Source: Vibrio splendidus (GTDB taxonomy: Bacteria > Pseudomonadota > Gammaproteobacteria > Enterobacterales > Vibrionaceae). Taken from it: DNA of 64,000 nt. Made by a program: the position numbers and the translations under genes. Location of the stretch: NCBI RefSeq assembly GCF_024347615.1, contig NZ_AP025508.1, forward strand, positions 2,852,001 through 2,916,000, given 5' to 3'. Each line of letters starts with the position of its first letter. Within the stretch, counting starts at the first letter, position 1. The notes beneath the pieces are model-generated. The model searched no databases, was not told where the DNA came from, and saw nothing but the letters and a program-made list of their open reading frames with translations. This document shows, one piece after another, positions 35,447 through 44,714 of the stretch.

Positions 35447-37141
35447 TTACTCGCTTGCGCGTTTGGCAAGCTCTGCGTCGTTTTCTTCACGAAGCACTCG
35501 GCGCAAGATCTTACCTACATTGGTTTTTGGTAGTTCTTCACGGAACTCAATCAATTTAGGGATCTTGTAGCCAGTTAGGTGTTCACGGCAGTGCGCGATA
35601 ATGTCTTCTTTGGTTAGGCTAGGGTCACGTTTCACCACGTAAATCTTAACCAGCTCACCAGACACCTCATGAGGTTGGCCGATAGCCGCAACTTCTAACA
35701 CTTTGCCATGCAGAGCCACAACATCTTCAATCTCGTTCGGGTAAACGTTGAATCCTGACACAAGAATCATGTCTTTCTTACGGTCTACGATGTACAGCAA
35801 GCCTTCGTCATCAAACTTAACGATATCACCAGTCGATAACCAACCGTCTTGGTCGATCACTTCTTTGGTCGCTTCTGGACGCTGCCAGTAGCCTTGCATC
35901 ACTTGAGGACCACGAACCTGCAATTCACCCACTTGGTCATTGCCAACCACTTTACCTTCATCATCAACAATACGAACTTCTGTTGAAGGTACTGGTAGGC
36001 CGATTGCACCTGTGTAGTCTTTCAGATCATATGGGTTACCCGTGACCAAAGGAGCACATTCGGTTAAACCATAGCCTTCAAGTAGGTGGACACCTGTCGC
36101 TTTCTTCCATTGCTCAGCAACAGCGCGTTGAACCGCCATACCACCGCCAACAGATAAACGCATGTTACTGAAGTCCAACTCGTGGAAATCTTCGTTATTC
36201 ACGAGCGCATTGAACAAGGTGTTTACGCCAGTAATCGCGGTAAACGGAACCTTTTGCAGCTCTTTAATAAAGCCAGGAATGTCACGAGGGTTAGTAATCA
36301 GAAGGTTACGGCCACCCATCTCAACAAACAATAAGCAGTTCACGGTAAGAGCAAATACATGGTAAAGCGGCAATGCCGTTACCACCAATTCACGGCCTTC
36401 TTGCAGAACAGGGCTATATGCCCCTTTCGCTTGCAGTACGTTCGCAATCATATTGCGGTGCGTTAGGATTGCGCCTTTCGCTACGCCCGTTGTACCACCC
36501 GTGTATTGTAGAAATGCGATATCATCGCCCGCCATAAATGGCTTCACATACTGTAGGCGACGGCCTTTATGCAGTGCTTTTCGAAATGAGATAGCACCCG
36601 GCAGATCGTACTTAGGCACCATGCCTTTTACGTATTTCACTACGAAGTCGACAATCGTACCTTTTGCTCTTGGCAGCATTTGCCCAAGGCTGGTTAGTAC
36701 AACGTGTTTAACCGGTGTTTTATCAACGACTTTTTCTAGCGTGCTCGCAAAGTTAGAAACGATAACAATCGCCTTTGCGCCAGAGTCATTCAATTGATGT
36801 TCAAGTTCACGAGGCGTGTACAGTGGGTTGACGTTCACTGCAATCATACCTGCACGCAGTACACCAAAGAGTGCAATTGGATATTGCAGCAGGTTTGGCA
36901 TCATCAGCGCGACACGATCGCCTTTCTTCAGTTTTAGATCATTCTGCAGGTAAGCAGCAAAAGCACGACTGCGCTCTTCAAGCTTACGGAATGTCATGAT
37001 AGACCCCATGTTCTCGAATGCTGGTTGGTCTGCGTACTTCTGTACTGACTGTTCGAACATTTCAATAAGAGATGGGTACTGATCTGGGTTGATCGTCTCA
37101 GGTACGTCACTTGGATAACGTGAAAGCCAAGGTTTGTCCAC
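35447..37141 (-). CDS. fadD: long-chain fatty acid-CoA ligase
   Basis: FadD activates imported fatty acids to acyl-CoA with ATP. The 564-aa protein contains the AMP-binding P-loop [19 protein letters not shown], the [14 protein letters not shown] motif, and [20 protein letters not shown] with [16 protein letters not shown]. The C-terminal [14 protein letters not shown] holds the catalytic Lys. Length and order match E. coli FadD. It is peripheral to the inner membrane and usually under FadR control; I did not identify an operator. Confidence 0.96.
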   Translation of the reverse strand: MDKPWLSRYPSDVPETINPDQYPSLIEMFEQSVQKYADQPAFENMGSIMTFRKLEERSRAFAAYLQNDLKLKKGDRVALMMPNLLQYPIALFGVLRAGMIAVNVNPLYTPRELEHQLNDSGAKAIVIVSNFASTLEKVVDKTPVKHVVLTSLGQMLPRAKGTIVDFVVKYVKGMVPKYDLPGAISFRKALHKGRRLQYVKPFMAGDDIAFLQYTGGTTGVAKGAILTHRNMIANVLQAKGAYSPVLQEGRELVVTALPLYHVFALTVNCLLFVEMGGRNLLITNPRDIPGFIKELQKVPFTAITGVNTLFNALVNNEDFHELDFSNMRLSVGGGMAVQRAVAEQWKKATGVHLLEGYGLTECAPLVTGNPYDLKDYTGAIGLPVPSTEVRIVDDEGKVVGNDQVGELQVRGPQVMQGYWQRPEATKEVIDQDGWLSTGDIVKFDDEGLLYIVDRKKDMILVSGFNVYPNEIEDVVALHGKVLEVAAIGQPHEVSGELVKIYVVKRDPSLTKEDIIAHCREHLTGYKIPKLIEFREELPKTNVGKILRRVLREENDAELAKRASE

Positions 37142-37247
37142 TATGTTACTCCTCGTTTATCAGCTGACGACTGCTTCGCCGCTTTTTATCATTGCGGTAT
37201 TACAGCACAGCTTTAGTGCATGAGCACTAAAAGGCTCAAACACTTGT

Positions 37248-38204
37248 TTAAATTTTGTTAACTACACCAAGAATTAGCTCTGAAACTAGCTCTGGGCTCT
37301 CTAAATGGCAATGATGTCCGCCAGGAACAGTCTCTATATTCAGAGAACTATGGGCTGATTTGTAGCGATTATGCTGCAAATGTCGGAATCCATCATTTCC
37401 TAAAACTATTAATTGAGGGCATTCAATAGCCGCCATGATCGCTTCAGCATGCGCTTGTGACATTCGATATAACGAGTCACATTTTAGGTTAGGGTCGCAT
37501 CGCCATTGCCAAGAGTTATCAAACTCGGCACTACCTTGAGCTACAGTTGCTTGATCAAAAGCAGCTTGATCTACTGTCGCTTCCTCAAAAGCAACTTGAG
37601 TAACAACAGCTCGATCAACAGTACTTAGCTCAACGATTCCTCGTTCAACAATAGGAGCAATGAGTTCTGCTTTGATTTGATTGGCGTGAGCTCTCAGCTT
37701 AATAGCATCCTCAAGACTTGCCAGAGGACGTGAAGGCTTTCTTCGCTGTCGAAGACGACTGAGTACCCCATCTCTCAAACGAGAGACTGTTTCGTGGGGA
37801 GCTTCTGAAAGAGGTCCATGACCTTCAATTTGAATTAATCCTGACACCTTTTCAGGAAAGGCGGCACTATAGCAACTTGCGATCAATGCACCAAGTGAAT
37901 GTCCTACCAGTACCAGTCTGTTTGGCGATAATTTAGTCACCAACTGATGCAAATCATCAATATAGTCGTGAAATGGGTAATAACTCCCCGGTTTATGCGA
38001 CGAGAAACCGTGTCCGAAGAGATCGATAGCAACGAGGTGAGTATCTGGAGAAAGCTTGGCTATTTGCGGCATAACCTGAGTGAAACTTGCAGAATTATCT
38101 AGCCAACCATGAATAAAAACGACCGTCGTTGCGGTCGTTTTTGAGTTGCCAATCTGTTGTGTTGCAAGCGTACCGCTCGCAAGGGAATATGACTTTTCAA
38201 TCAT
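37248..38204 (-). CDS. alpha/beta hydrolase
   Basis: A 318-aa alpha/beta-hydrolase fold protein. The oxyanion region is VVFIHGWLDNSASF, the nucleophile elbow LVGHSLGALIASCY, and the catalytic His lies in PGGHHCHLESPE. Substrate is unknown. An unusual part lies at about residues 188-225, where AVVTQVAFEEATVDQAAFDQ is an imperfect repetition coded by degenerate tandem DNA; this looks like an inserted low-complexity lid segment. It sits between slp and fadD on the same strand. Confidence 0.85.
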   Translation of the reverse strand: MIEKSYSLASGTLATQQIGNSKTTATTVVFIHGWLDNSASFTQVMPQIAKLSPDTHLVAIDLFGHGFSSHKPGSYYPFHDYIDDLHQLVTKLSPNRLVLVGHSLGALIASCYSAAFPEKVSGLIQIEGHGPLSEAPHETVSRLRDGVLSRLRQRRKPSRPLASLEDAIKLRAHANQIKAELIAPIVERGIVELSTVDRAVVTQVAFEEATVDQAAFDQATVAQGSAEFDNSWQWRCDPNLKCDSLYRMSQAHAEAIMAAIECPQLIVLGNDGFRHLQHNRYKSAHSSLNIETVPGGHHCHLESPELVSELILGVVNKI

Positions 38205-38251
38205 TGATTGTATGGTGTCCCTATCGTTTAGTGTGTCGATTTCAGGTTCGA

Positions 38252-38812
38252 CTATTCCACATCTTGAATCACACGGCCTGACTTAGGCATGGTTTGAAAG
38301 CTGCGACAATGCAAACTGCGGCAAGAGTAATAGGTTGGCGCAAAGTCATTGATGACCACTCGCTCGGTGATCTGCCATAAACGTTGGTTGTAGACATTCA
38401 TTACTGGGAAGGTATAAGGGTAATCACCAACGGTGCCATCTTCAGTACCACTTGATGTTCCAACCAAGGTGACTAAACGGCCTTCAGCAAAGCTCAAAGG
38501 TTCTACGTAACCATCAATGTAACCAACAAAACGCCCTTTTGGCTCGGCATCAATATCTGGCTTACCGTTGCTTGAGATAGGCAAGTTAACCACTTCAACA
38601 CGAGTCTTATCTTGTAAGTTAGTGACTTTAGCAATCACACCACCTAAACGAACATCACCAGCGTCTGGCACTGTGTTTACCCACTCTTGGTAGTCAGTTA
38701 CCACCTGTTCAGAGTTTGCATTAAGTTCTTCTGGTAGAGATGAGCAACCCATCACCATCGAAGAGAAGGCGACAAGGAAAAATAAGCGAGATTTAGAAAT
38801 GAGAGAAAACAT
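38252..38812 (-). CDS. slp: Slp-family outer membrane lipoprotein
   Basis: A 186-aa lipoprotein. The signal peptide ends in the lipobox VMGC, so the mature protein is lipidated at Cys23. DVRLGGVIAKVTN and GRFVGYIDGYVEPLSF, then GRLVTLVGTSSGTEDG, are the Slp-family blocks. Function is unclear; Slp proteins respond to starvation or stationary phase. It lies in the fadD-slp-tsaB order as E. coli yeaY. Confidence 0.9.
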   Translation of the reverse strand: MFSLISKSRLFFLVAFSSMVMGCSSLPEELNANSEQVVTDYQEWVNTVPDAGDVRLGGVIAKVTNLQDKTRVEVVNLPISSNGKPDIDAEPKGRFVGYIDGYVEPLSFAEGRLVTLVGTSSGTEDGTVGDYPYTFPVMNVYNQRLWQITERVVINDFAPTYYSCRSLHCRSFQTMPKSGRVIQDVE

Positions 38813-38851
38813 AATGCTGGTCCTTAGAAAAGGATAAATGAAAGCACAAAG

Positions 38852-39157
38852 CTAGATATAAATATCGACCCCAATAAGCTTCGCAAGTTCCTCTTTTTTA
38901 GCTTGATTCATCACGTCCATATACTCCTCCATCGCACGTCGTCCACGCCCTTCTGGAAGATCATATTGAACCTGAGCTTTGTGAATCTCAGATTCTTTGA
39001 CTTGGCGAATCGAATGCGAGACAGCATTCGCGACCTTAGTTGGCTGACCAACTGAGGTTTTTGCATCGCCTTTTTTTACCTCGTTCTTTTTGTTGGTTCG
39101 ATTGGTTTTGGATGTATTACCTATCGAAGAAGGAGGTAAGCCGTTTATTGAAACCAT
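38852..39157 (-). CDS. small protein of unknown function
   Basis: A 101-aa basic protein. The N-terminal 50 residues are rich in Ser, Asn, Lys and probably disordered; the C-terminal half is predicted helical and ends EYMDVMNQAKKEELAKLIGVDIYI-like, of which the last eight residues (KLIGVDIY) look conserved. I do not recognise the family. It is placed between slp and tsaB on the same strand. Coding is likely because of its codon pattern and tidy spacing; a role is not deducible. Confidence 0.65.
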   Translation of the reverse strand: MVSINGLPPSSIGNTSKTNRTNKKNEVKKGDAKTSVGQPTKVANAVSHSIRQVKESEIHKAQVQYDLPEGRGRRAMEEYMDVMNQAKKEELAKLIGVDIYI

Positions 39158-39248
39158 GCTTAAAGAGTTTATTACCTGATGTTAATGATTGTGTATCTGT
39201 TTTTATTTTGGCTTTGCAAAGTGAATTCAAAGCCAAAATAATACGTAT

Positions 39249-39950
39249 TTACTCTCGACCTGGCAGTTTTTTCCACGTCACTTTATCACGAAGATAAACA
39301 GGCTCAGACTCTTCTGCTGCAACCGCTTTACCTTCTGCGTAAGCAAATTGAGCAAGGAACGCCATGTCTTGAGCTTCTGGAAACAGGACTTCACACGCTT
39401 TGGTGTTAATCGCGAGTGTGTCCATGTGCTCTGCATACGCTTCCCAACCGGTGCCGACTTTTGCCCATGTCTCAGAATCCGCTTCAAGCTGCGCAGCTAA
39501 TTCGCTTGGAGGCGTGACACATTCAGCATCAACCGCAGTCCAACGACCATCATCTTCACGGCTGTAACGAGCCCAGTATACTTCACTCATGCGAGCATCA
39601 ATCGCTGTAGCTACGTGAGTTTCACCAAATTTACGGTAGCTGCCTTGCGCCATCGCTGCCAGTGTAGACACACCGATCATCGGTAAATCAGCACCAAAAG
39701 CCAAGCCTTGAGCAATACCGATACCAATACGTACACCCGTGAAACTGCCTGGGCCTTGGCCAAACGCGATTGCGTCGATATCGGTTAAAGCGACATTCGC
39801 TTCTTTCAGTACTTCATCAACCATAGGTAGAATTTTTTTCGTATGGTCTCGAGGAGCCTCTTCGCTACGTGCGAACACCTGGTCACCCATTACTAGTGCA
39901 ACTGAACAGTTTTCAGTTGCGGTATCTACTGCAAGAATTTTCGCGCTCAT
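39249..39950 (-). CDS. tsaB: tRNA threonylcarbamoyladenosine biosynthesis protein TsaB
   Basis: TsaB is the ASKHA-fold partner of TsaD in making t6A37 in ANN-decoding tRNAs. The 233-aa protein begins [16 protein letters not shown] and contains [20 protein letters not shown], both diagnostic. Length is typical. Its substrates include tRNA-Arg(UCU), since t6A37 is found in tRNAs reading AGA. It lies between slp and yoaA as in E. coli. Confidence 0.95.
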   Translation of the reverse strand: MSAKILAVDTATENCSVALVMGDQVFARSEEAPRDHTKKILPMVDEVLKEANVALTDIDAIAFGQGPGSFTGVRIGIGIAQGLAFGADLPMIGVSTLAAMAQGSYRKFGETHVATAIDARMSEVYWARYSREDDGRWTAVDAECVTPPSELAAQLEADSETWAKVGTGWEAYAEHMDTLAINTKACEVLFPEAQDMAFLAQFAYAEGKAVAAEESEPVYLRDKVTWKKLPGRE

Positions 39951-40009
39951 TCGTGTCTCAAATATTCGTTATCTAATCTAAAAATAATGGCTAAGCTCAA
40001 CAATGCCAA

Positions 40010-41938
40010 TTACTCAGCAGCGGTTGAATGGTCTTTAGCTAAGAATTCTTTAATGATCCCTAAGTCACGGGTACGTGGGATAGGCGGTAAACTCGCCAAA
40101 AATACACCACCGTAATCGCGGGTCACCAAGCGGTTATCGCAAATAATCAAAGCGCCATTATCACGTTTATCACGTATTAATCGGCCAACACCTTGTTTCA
40201 AGGTAATCACTGCGTCTGGTAACTGTACTTGTGCAAAAGGATCACCCCCTTTTAACTTACAGTCCTCGATTCGAGCCTTAAGTAACGGGTCGTCTGGGGC
40301 GGTAAAGGGCAATTTATCGATGATAACACAGCTTAATGCGTCGCCCCTAACATCTATACCTTCCCAGAAGGCACCAGTGGCCACCAGCAATGCGTTACCT
40401 AATTCCATGAATTCGGCTAAGGTTTTTTGCTTACTTGTCTCACCTTGTAGCAGAACGGGAACCGAGAGCGTTTCACGGAATCGTTCCCCCAACTCTTTCA
40501 TCATGCTGTGTGAGGTGCACAAGAAGAAACACCGACCTTGGTTTTGCTCAATCACAGGGGTCAACATTCTTACTAGCTTATCCGCTAAGCCGGGGCTATT
40601 TGGTTCGGGAAGATAGCGAGGTACACACAAACGCGCCTGATTTGGATAGTCAAACGGGCTTGGCAGTGAAAACTGTGCTGACGGTTTTAACCCGAGTCGA
40701 GAGGTGAAATGGTCGAAATCATCCGACACCGCTAGCGTTGCTGAAGTAAACACCCAAGCACCCGGTTTAAGCTCGATTTGTTCGTGGAATTTATCGGCAA
40801 CCGAAAGAGGCGTGATGTGCAAAGCAAAGTGTCGTGGCGTGGTGTCATACCAATAAGAATAACCGGTAATCGACACATCACACACACGTTCGATACGCGA
40901 CTTAATCATAGTTGCGCGCTCGAAGGCCGTGTCTAACAACTGGCTTCGACCCAATGCTAATTTCAAGACATCGACAGCCAGTTGCAACGCATCTTGTAGG
41001 CGAACTAGCTCTCTCGCAATCGACTCTGACTTCAATGCTTCACGCCAGTTACCACGAAAGCCCGTATCACCGAGAACAATGCGTAGGTCAGCAGCTGATT
41101 GAATGAGCCTCTCGCCAACCTTTTGTAGCTGACGCATGTCTTTCGCTTCAGTGCGGTAAGCGATTTCAATGTCTTTGGCTAGCTCTTGGATTTGTCGGCT
41201 TGATACTGATTGTCCAAAGTACTGACTGGCGATATCGGGAAGTTGATGCGCTTCATCGAAGATAAACACATCGGCTTCAGGTATCAGCTCACCAAACCCG
41301 GTTTCTTTGATCGCTAAATCTGCGAGAAACAAGTGGTGGTTCACTACAACAACATCGGAGTCCATCGCTTTTTTACGCGCCTTAAGCACAAAGCAATCAG
41401 TGTAGCTTGGGCATTCTTTGCCTAAGCAGTTGTCGTTAGTCGAGGTAATGGTTGGAATAACTGGGCTATCTTCAGCAATATCATCGCAATCACCTAAATC
41501 GCCAGTTTGAGTCGCTGACGACCAGCTGCGCACTTTAACCAACTGAGCTAACAGCGTTGGATCGGTATGAGTGCCATGACTTTCGATCATCTGGCGACTG
41601 AGCCTGTCTAAACACAAATAGTTTGAGCGACCTTTCAGCAGAGCAACCTGACCATAAAAACCAAGCGCATCGACCATTAATGGTAAATCACGATGAAACA
41701 ACTGCTCTTGAAGGTTTTTAGACCCCGTACTGATAATAGTTTTCTTGCCACTCAGCAGCGCCGGTACTAGGTAAGCAAACGTCTTACCGGTACCCGTCCC
41801 TGCCTCAACAACCAATTGGCTTTGTTGCTCAATGGCCTGTGAGACCGCCTCAGCCATGTCCAACTGAGCTTGTCGTGGTTGAAACCCAGGGATCGCTTTA
41901 CCCAGAGCACCATCAGCAGAAAACGTTTTAGATATCAT
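40010..41938 (-). CDS. yoaA: DinG-family XPD-like DNA helicase YoaA
   Basis: A 642-aa SF2 5'-3' helicase. Walker A is VVEAGTGTGKTFAYLVPALL, Walker B is FIFDEAHQLPD, and motif VI is QGVGRLIRDKRDNG. Four cysteines between, in NYLCLDRLSRQM, CLGKECPSYTDC, form the iron-sulphur cluster of the XPD family. YoaA works with the polymerase clamp loader chi subunit in repairing stalled forks in E. coli. It reads toward tsaB, 59 nt away. Confidence 0.93.
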   Translation of the reverse strand: MISKTFSADGALGKAIPGFQPRQAQLDMAEAVSQAIEQQSQLVVEAGTGTGKTFAYLVPALLSGKKTIISTGSKNLQEQLFHRDLPLMVDALGFYGQVALLKGRSNYLCLDRLSRQMIESHGTHTDPTLLAQLVKVRSWSSATQTGDLGDCDDIAEDSPVIPTITSTNDNCLGKECPSYTDCFVLKARKKAMDSDVVVVNHHLFLADLAIKETGFGELIPEADVFIFDEAHQLPDIASQYFGQSVSSRQIQELAKDIEIAYRTEAKDMRQLQKVGERLIQSAADLRIVLGDTGFRGNWREALKSESIARELVRLQDALQLAVDVLKLALGRSQLLDTAFERATMIKSRIERVCDVSITGYSYWYDTTPRHFALHITPLSVADKFHEQIELKPGAWVFTSATLAVSDDFDHFTSRLGLKPSAQFSLPSPFDYPNQARLCVPRYLPEPNSPGLADKLVRMLTPVIEQNQGRCFFLCTSHSMMKELGERFRETLSVPVLLQGETSKQKTLAEFMELGNALLVATGAFWEGIDVRGDALSCVIIDKLPFTAPDDPLLKARIEDCKLKGGDPFAQVQLPDAVITLKQGVGRLIRDKRDNGALIICDNRLVTRDYGGVFLASLPPIPRTRDLGIIKEFLAKDHSTAAE

Positions 41939-42098
41939 AGAGTACGTGGTTTAGAAAAATAGAGGGCGAATTATGGCAGGTTTAGTGAGCCGGTGCGAAT
42001 CAGAAATGACTGCACACCGGAGGTGTCTATCGAATAGAACATAGCAGGCTAAGTCTTGTTAACCAACCTAGCCCAAAACAAATGAAGGGGTTGTTTAA

Positions 42099-42299
42099 CT
42101 ACTTGCGATTCAAGTAACGAGATAACCAAGGCGCACCAGAAAAACCGGAATCATTTGGTTGCATAGCTTTAGCAGCATCAGTCGGAGAAGCTTTGCTTTC
42201 CCACATTTCATCAAGAACGTTGCCGTCCACCTGAACATCACCCACTAATGAATTTACACGCTTACAATACAACTTTTTCGCTAGTAACTCTTTATCCAT
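42099..42299 (-). CDS. small protein of unknown function
   Basis: A 66-aa protein with an AGGTGA ribosome site six bases before ATG 42299. The sequence is hydrophilic, with two Cys-free helices and the end SGAPWLSRYLNRK. I do not recognise it. The clear site and isolated, tidy frame make a real gene likely; it may be a Vibrionaceae-specific protein. Confidence 0.55.
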   Translation of the reverse strand: MDKELLAKKLYCKRVNSLVGDVQVDGNVLDEMWESKASPTDAAKAMQPNDSGFSGAPWLSRYLNRK

Positions 42300-42575
42300 A
42301 AATGATCACCTATGCATGGCTGAAATGTTGGCTCGCTCTAGTGGAACTTGACCGAGAATGTCGGTTAAAACCGTCAGAAATCTAACCTCTACCTGAATTT
42401 ATTAAGCCTCTCAATTTATTAATCCCCTAAATGAACGGTAGATTTTGTTGAAACCAAATTGATAATAGATTAATTATAACGGTGATATTGCGGCTCAGTT
42501 CACCGTTCGACGGCCTGCATTAAATTTGAAGAATCCCGATTTCATATAAAAAAGTGCAACATTCATGGAAGTAAG

Positions 42576-43415
42576 ATGCAAATGGAAAGAAAAACTTTAT
42601 TAACACATTGTACTGACGCCCCAGGCCTCATCTCAAAGATCACCAACATTTGTTATAAGCACCAACTCAATATTATTCACAATAATGAGTTCGTCGATAA
42701 CACTAGTGGCCACTTCTTTATGCGTACCGAGCTAGAGGGTTACTTCAATGACGAAACCTTGCTTGCCGATTTAGACCAAGCATTGCCAGAGAATGCGAAA
42801 CGTAAGCTGATGGGCTCTTCTCGTAAGCGTGTCGTGATACTCGTGACTAAAGAAGCTCACTGCCTTGGCGATATTCTGATGAAGAACTTTGATGGCAGCT
42901 TAGATGTCGAAATCGCGGCTGTTGTTAGCAACTACGATACTTTGCAAAGCTTAACCGAGCGTTTTGATATTCCTTATCATCATGTTTCTCACGAAGGACT
43001 AAACCGTGAAGAACATGAGAAGAAGATGCTTGAAGTAATTGACCAGTATGAGGCGGACTATCTGGTTCTTGCTAAATACATGCGAGTGCTGACTCCGGGC
43101 TTTGTTGAGAAGTACAATCACAAGATCATCAACATTCACCACAGCTTCTTACCAGCATTCATTGGTGCTAAACCATACCAACAAGCTTATGAGCGCGGCG
43201 TAAAGATCATTGGGGCAACGGCGCACTTTGTGACTAATGATTTGGATGAAGGCCCAATCATTAAGCAAGATGTAATCCCTGTGGATCACAACTTCAGCGC
43301 GAAAGACATGGCTCAAGCCGGTCGTGACGTAGAGAAAAACGTATTGAGTAAGGCTCTAAACAAAGTGATCAACGATCATGTGTTTGTTTACGGCAACAAG
43401 ACTGTAATTCTGTAA
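42576..43415 (+). CDS. purU: formyltetrahydrofolate deformylase
   Basis: PurU hydrolyses 10-formyl-THF to THF and formate, balancing one-carbon units and feeding formate to PurT. The 279-aa protein has an N-terminal ACT domain (LLTHCTDAPGLISKITNICY) and a formyltransferase-fold domain with NIHHSFLPAFIGAKPY and the catalytic HFVTNDLDEGPII. GGAAGTAAG precedes ATG 42576. The last codons lie in an octamer tandem repeat that also supplies the stop codon. Confidence 0.95.
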   Translation: MQMERKTLLTHCTDAPGLISKITNICYKHQLNIIHNNEFVDNTSGHFFMRTELEGYFNDETLLADLDQALPENAKRKLMGSSRKRVVILVTKEAHCLGDILMKNFDGSLDVEIAAVVSNYDTLQSLTERFDIPYHHVSHEGLNREEHEKKMLEVIDQYEADYLVLAKYMRVLTPGFVEKYNHKIINIHHSFLPAFIGAKPYQQAYERGVKIIGATAHFVTNDLDEGPIIKQDVIPVDHNFSAKDMAQAGRDVEKNVLSKALNKVINDHVFVYGNKTVIL

Positions 43416-43452
43416 TTCTGTAATTCTGTAATTCTGTAATTCTGTAATTCTG
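43402..43452 (+). repeat. octamer tandem repeat over the purU stop codon
   Basis: CTGTAATT occurs six times in tandem (43402-43449), then CTG. The stop codon TAA of purU (43413-43415) lies in the second unit. Confidence 0.95.
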
Positions 43453-43496
43453 AGCTTAAAAGCGATTTACAGTAAGACTTCCAGTTAGAACCCAAA

Positions 43497-43537
43497 TAAA
43501 AAAACGCGCAACAGGGTTAACCCATTGCGCGTTTTTT
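43497..43537 (+). terminator. terminator after purU
   Basis: ACGCGCAA/TTGCGCGT with an inner GGGTTAACCC palindrome forms a long stem, followed by six T. Confidence 0.9.
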
Positions 43538-43563
43538 GTATCTGGTTATCAGACTAGCTTTTA

Positions 43564-43746
43564 GAGATTCCCGATTACGCTCCTTCGTCGCTATCGGGAA
43601 TGACGAATTCAGCCATGAATCTTCTAACTGTAGACTCTGACATACACCCTCGAACGCTCAGTCAGCCTCTAAAAATAGACTCTGGCAAACACACTATCAA
43701 GCACTTCGTCATTCCGACAAGCCTAAGCGAGCTCAGGAATCTCATC
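43564..43746. repeat. two copies of a dispersed palindromic intergenic repeat
   Basis: One copy at 43564-43606 has arms GATTCCCGA and TCGGGAATGACG around GCTCCTTCGTCG. A second, inverted copy at 43707-43743 keeps the outer parts CGTCATTCC and GGAATCTC. Related copies are at 46566-46796. This is a REP-like family of vibrio intergenic repeats. Confidence 0.7.
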
Positions 43747-43767
43747 TAAGAACTTACCCAAGTCAAA

Positions 43768-44364
43768 TTAAGCTTGTTCAGATTCAACAACCTTCTTCAA
43801 AGAGTGTGGATGTAGCTTAATACAAATACCTTGATGTTTAAAAGCCACCGTTGGGTTATTCAAACGTTCACCCTCGCCTTTCGGGCTAGAGAGTTTTATC
43901 TTAATACCTTGCTCTGCCAAGGTTTCAAACTTAGCGGCAAACTGTGGATAGGTTTCTTTAAGATCTGCTAGATACTCATCAGGCGTTTGTGCGTGAGAAG
44001 GAATCACAAACTCGACATGTTCCCAATCTTGGCTTGGATAAATTTTACCTTCTGCTGGATATGGCAACTCTAAGCACTCAATCTTCCAACCAAGGCTTTG
44101 CAATGGCTCATCGAAAGCCAACACCACAATTGGACGACCGTTAACCATCGCTTCTGAAAGCGTAGAGCCGTATTCAGACCATGCTTGATGTGCTGATTTC
44201 GCAAGATCAGTGTCATTGATTCTTAATGCAATATGATCCGCTTGAGCAAAGCTTAAATCCAAACCCAATTTATTTACTAGGTTCTCAATTTTCGCCATAA
44301 ACGTATCAAGGCGCGCAATCATTTGTTGTGGTTCTAGTTCAGCTTGCTTCAGGCTCATCGTCAT
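43768..44364 (-). CDS. yecM: YecM family VOC-like protein
   Basis: A 198-aa soluble protein of the YecM family, whose fold resembles glyoxalase/isomerase enzymes. Recognisable parts are FAQADHIALRINDT and WKIECLELPYPAEGK, then DWEHVEFVIPSHA. The His and Glu positions resemble metal ligands, but no reaction is proven. In E. coli yecM also neighbours argS. Confidence 0.88.
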   Translation of the reverse strand: MTMSLKQAELEPQQMIARLDTFMAKIENLVNKLGLDLSFAQADHIALRINDTDLAKSAHQAWSEYGSTLSEAMVNGRPIVVLAFDEPLQSLGWKIECLELPYPAEGKIYPSQDWEHVEFVIPSHAQTPDEYLADLKETYPQFAAKFETLAEQGIKIKLSSPKGEGERLNNPTVAFKHQGICIKLHPHSLKKVVESEQA

Positions 44365-44714
44365 TGTCTTTGTTCTCCAAATAATGGCTGCATGGTATCA
44401 GTTTTACTTTCAGCAACAAGTGTTACTTTTATAAAAAAACGTTCAAAAAGTACGGTGTCTTACTTTCCTAAATAGACAAACCTGGCTTGGTCAAAGTCGA
44501 TTGTCAAAAACCCCTCAGGAAATGTTAATTTTCTATCAATTCGACCTATAAGAAACCCCACAAAATTGGTATGATTAACGCCATTTTTGTGAACTTAAAC
44601 AGAGTCTGTTGTTCATTTCGGCATTAAATCGTTAACTCGAAGCATAATTAACCAAATTTAATACCCACGAAATAACGGCCACTCTTATTCATCCTTGAAT
44701 TGAAGGAAACGCGT
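44365..44714. other. divergent yecM-argS intergenic region
   Basis: 350 bp that must hold both promoters. A TATGAT box at about 44571 may be the argS -10; I find no good -35 at proper distance. No RNA element is recognised. Confidence 0.35.

Noticed and set aside
42460..42530. Riboswitch upstream of purU
   Set aside because: A CGGTGA/TCACCG hairpin is visible but no known riboswitch core.
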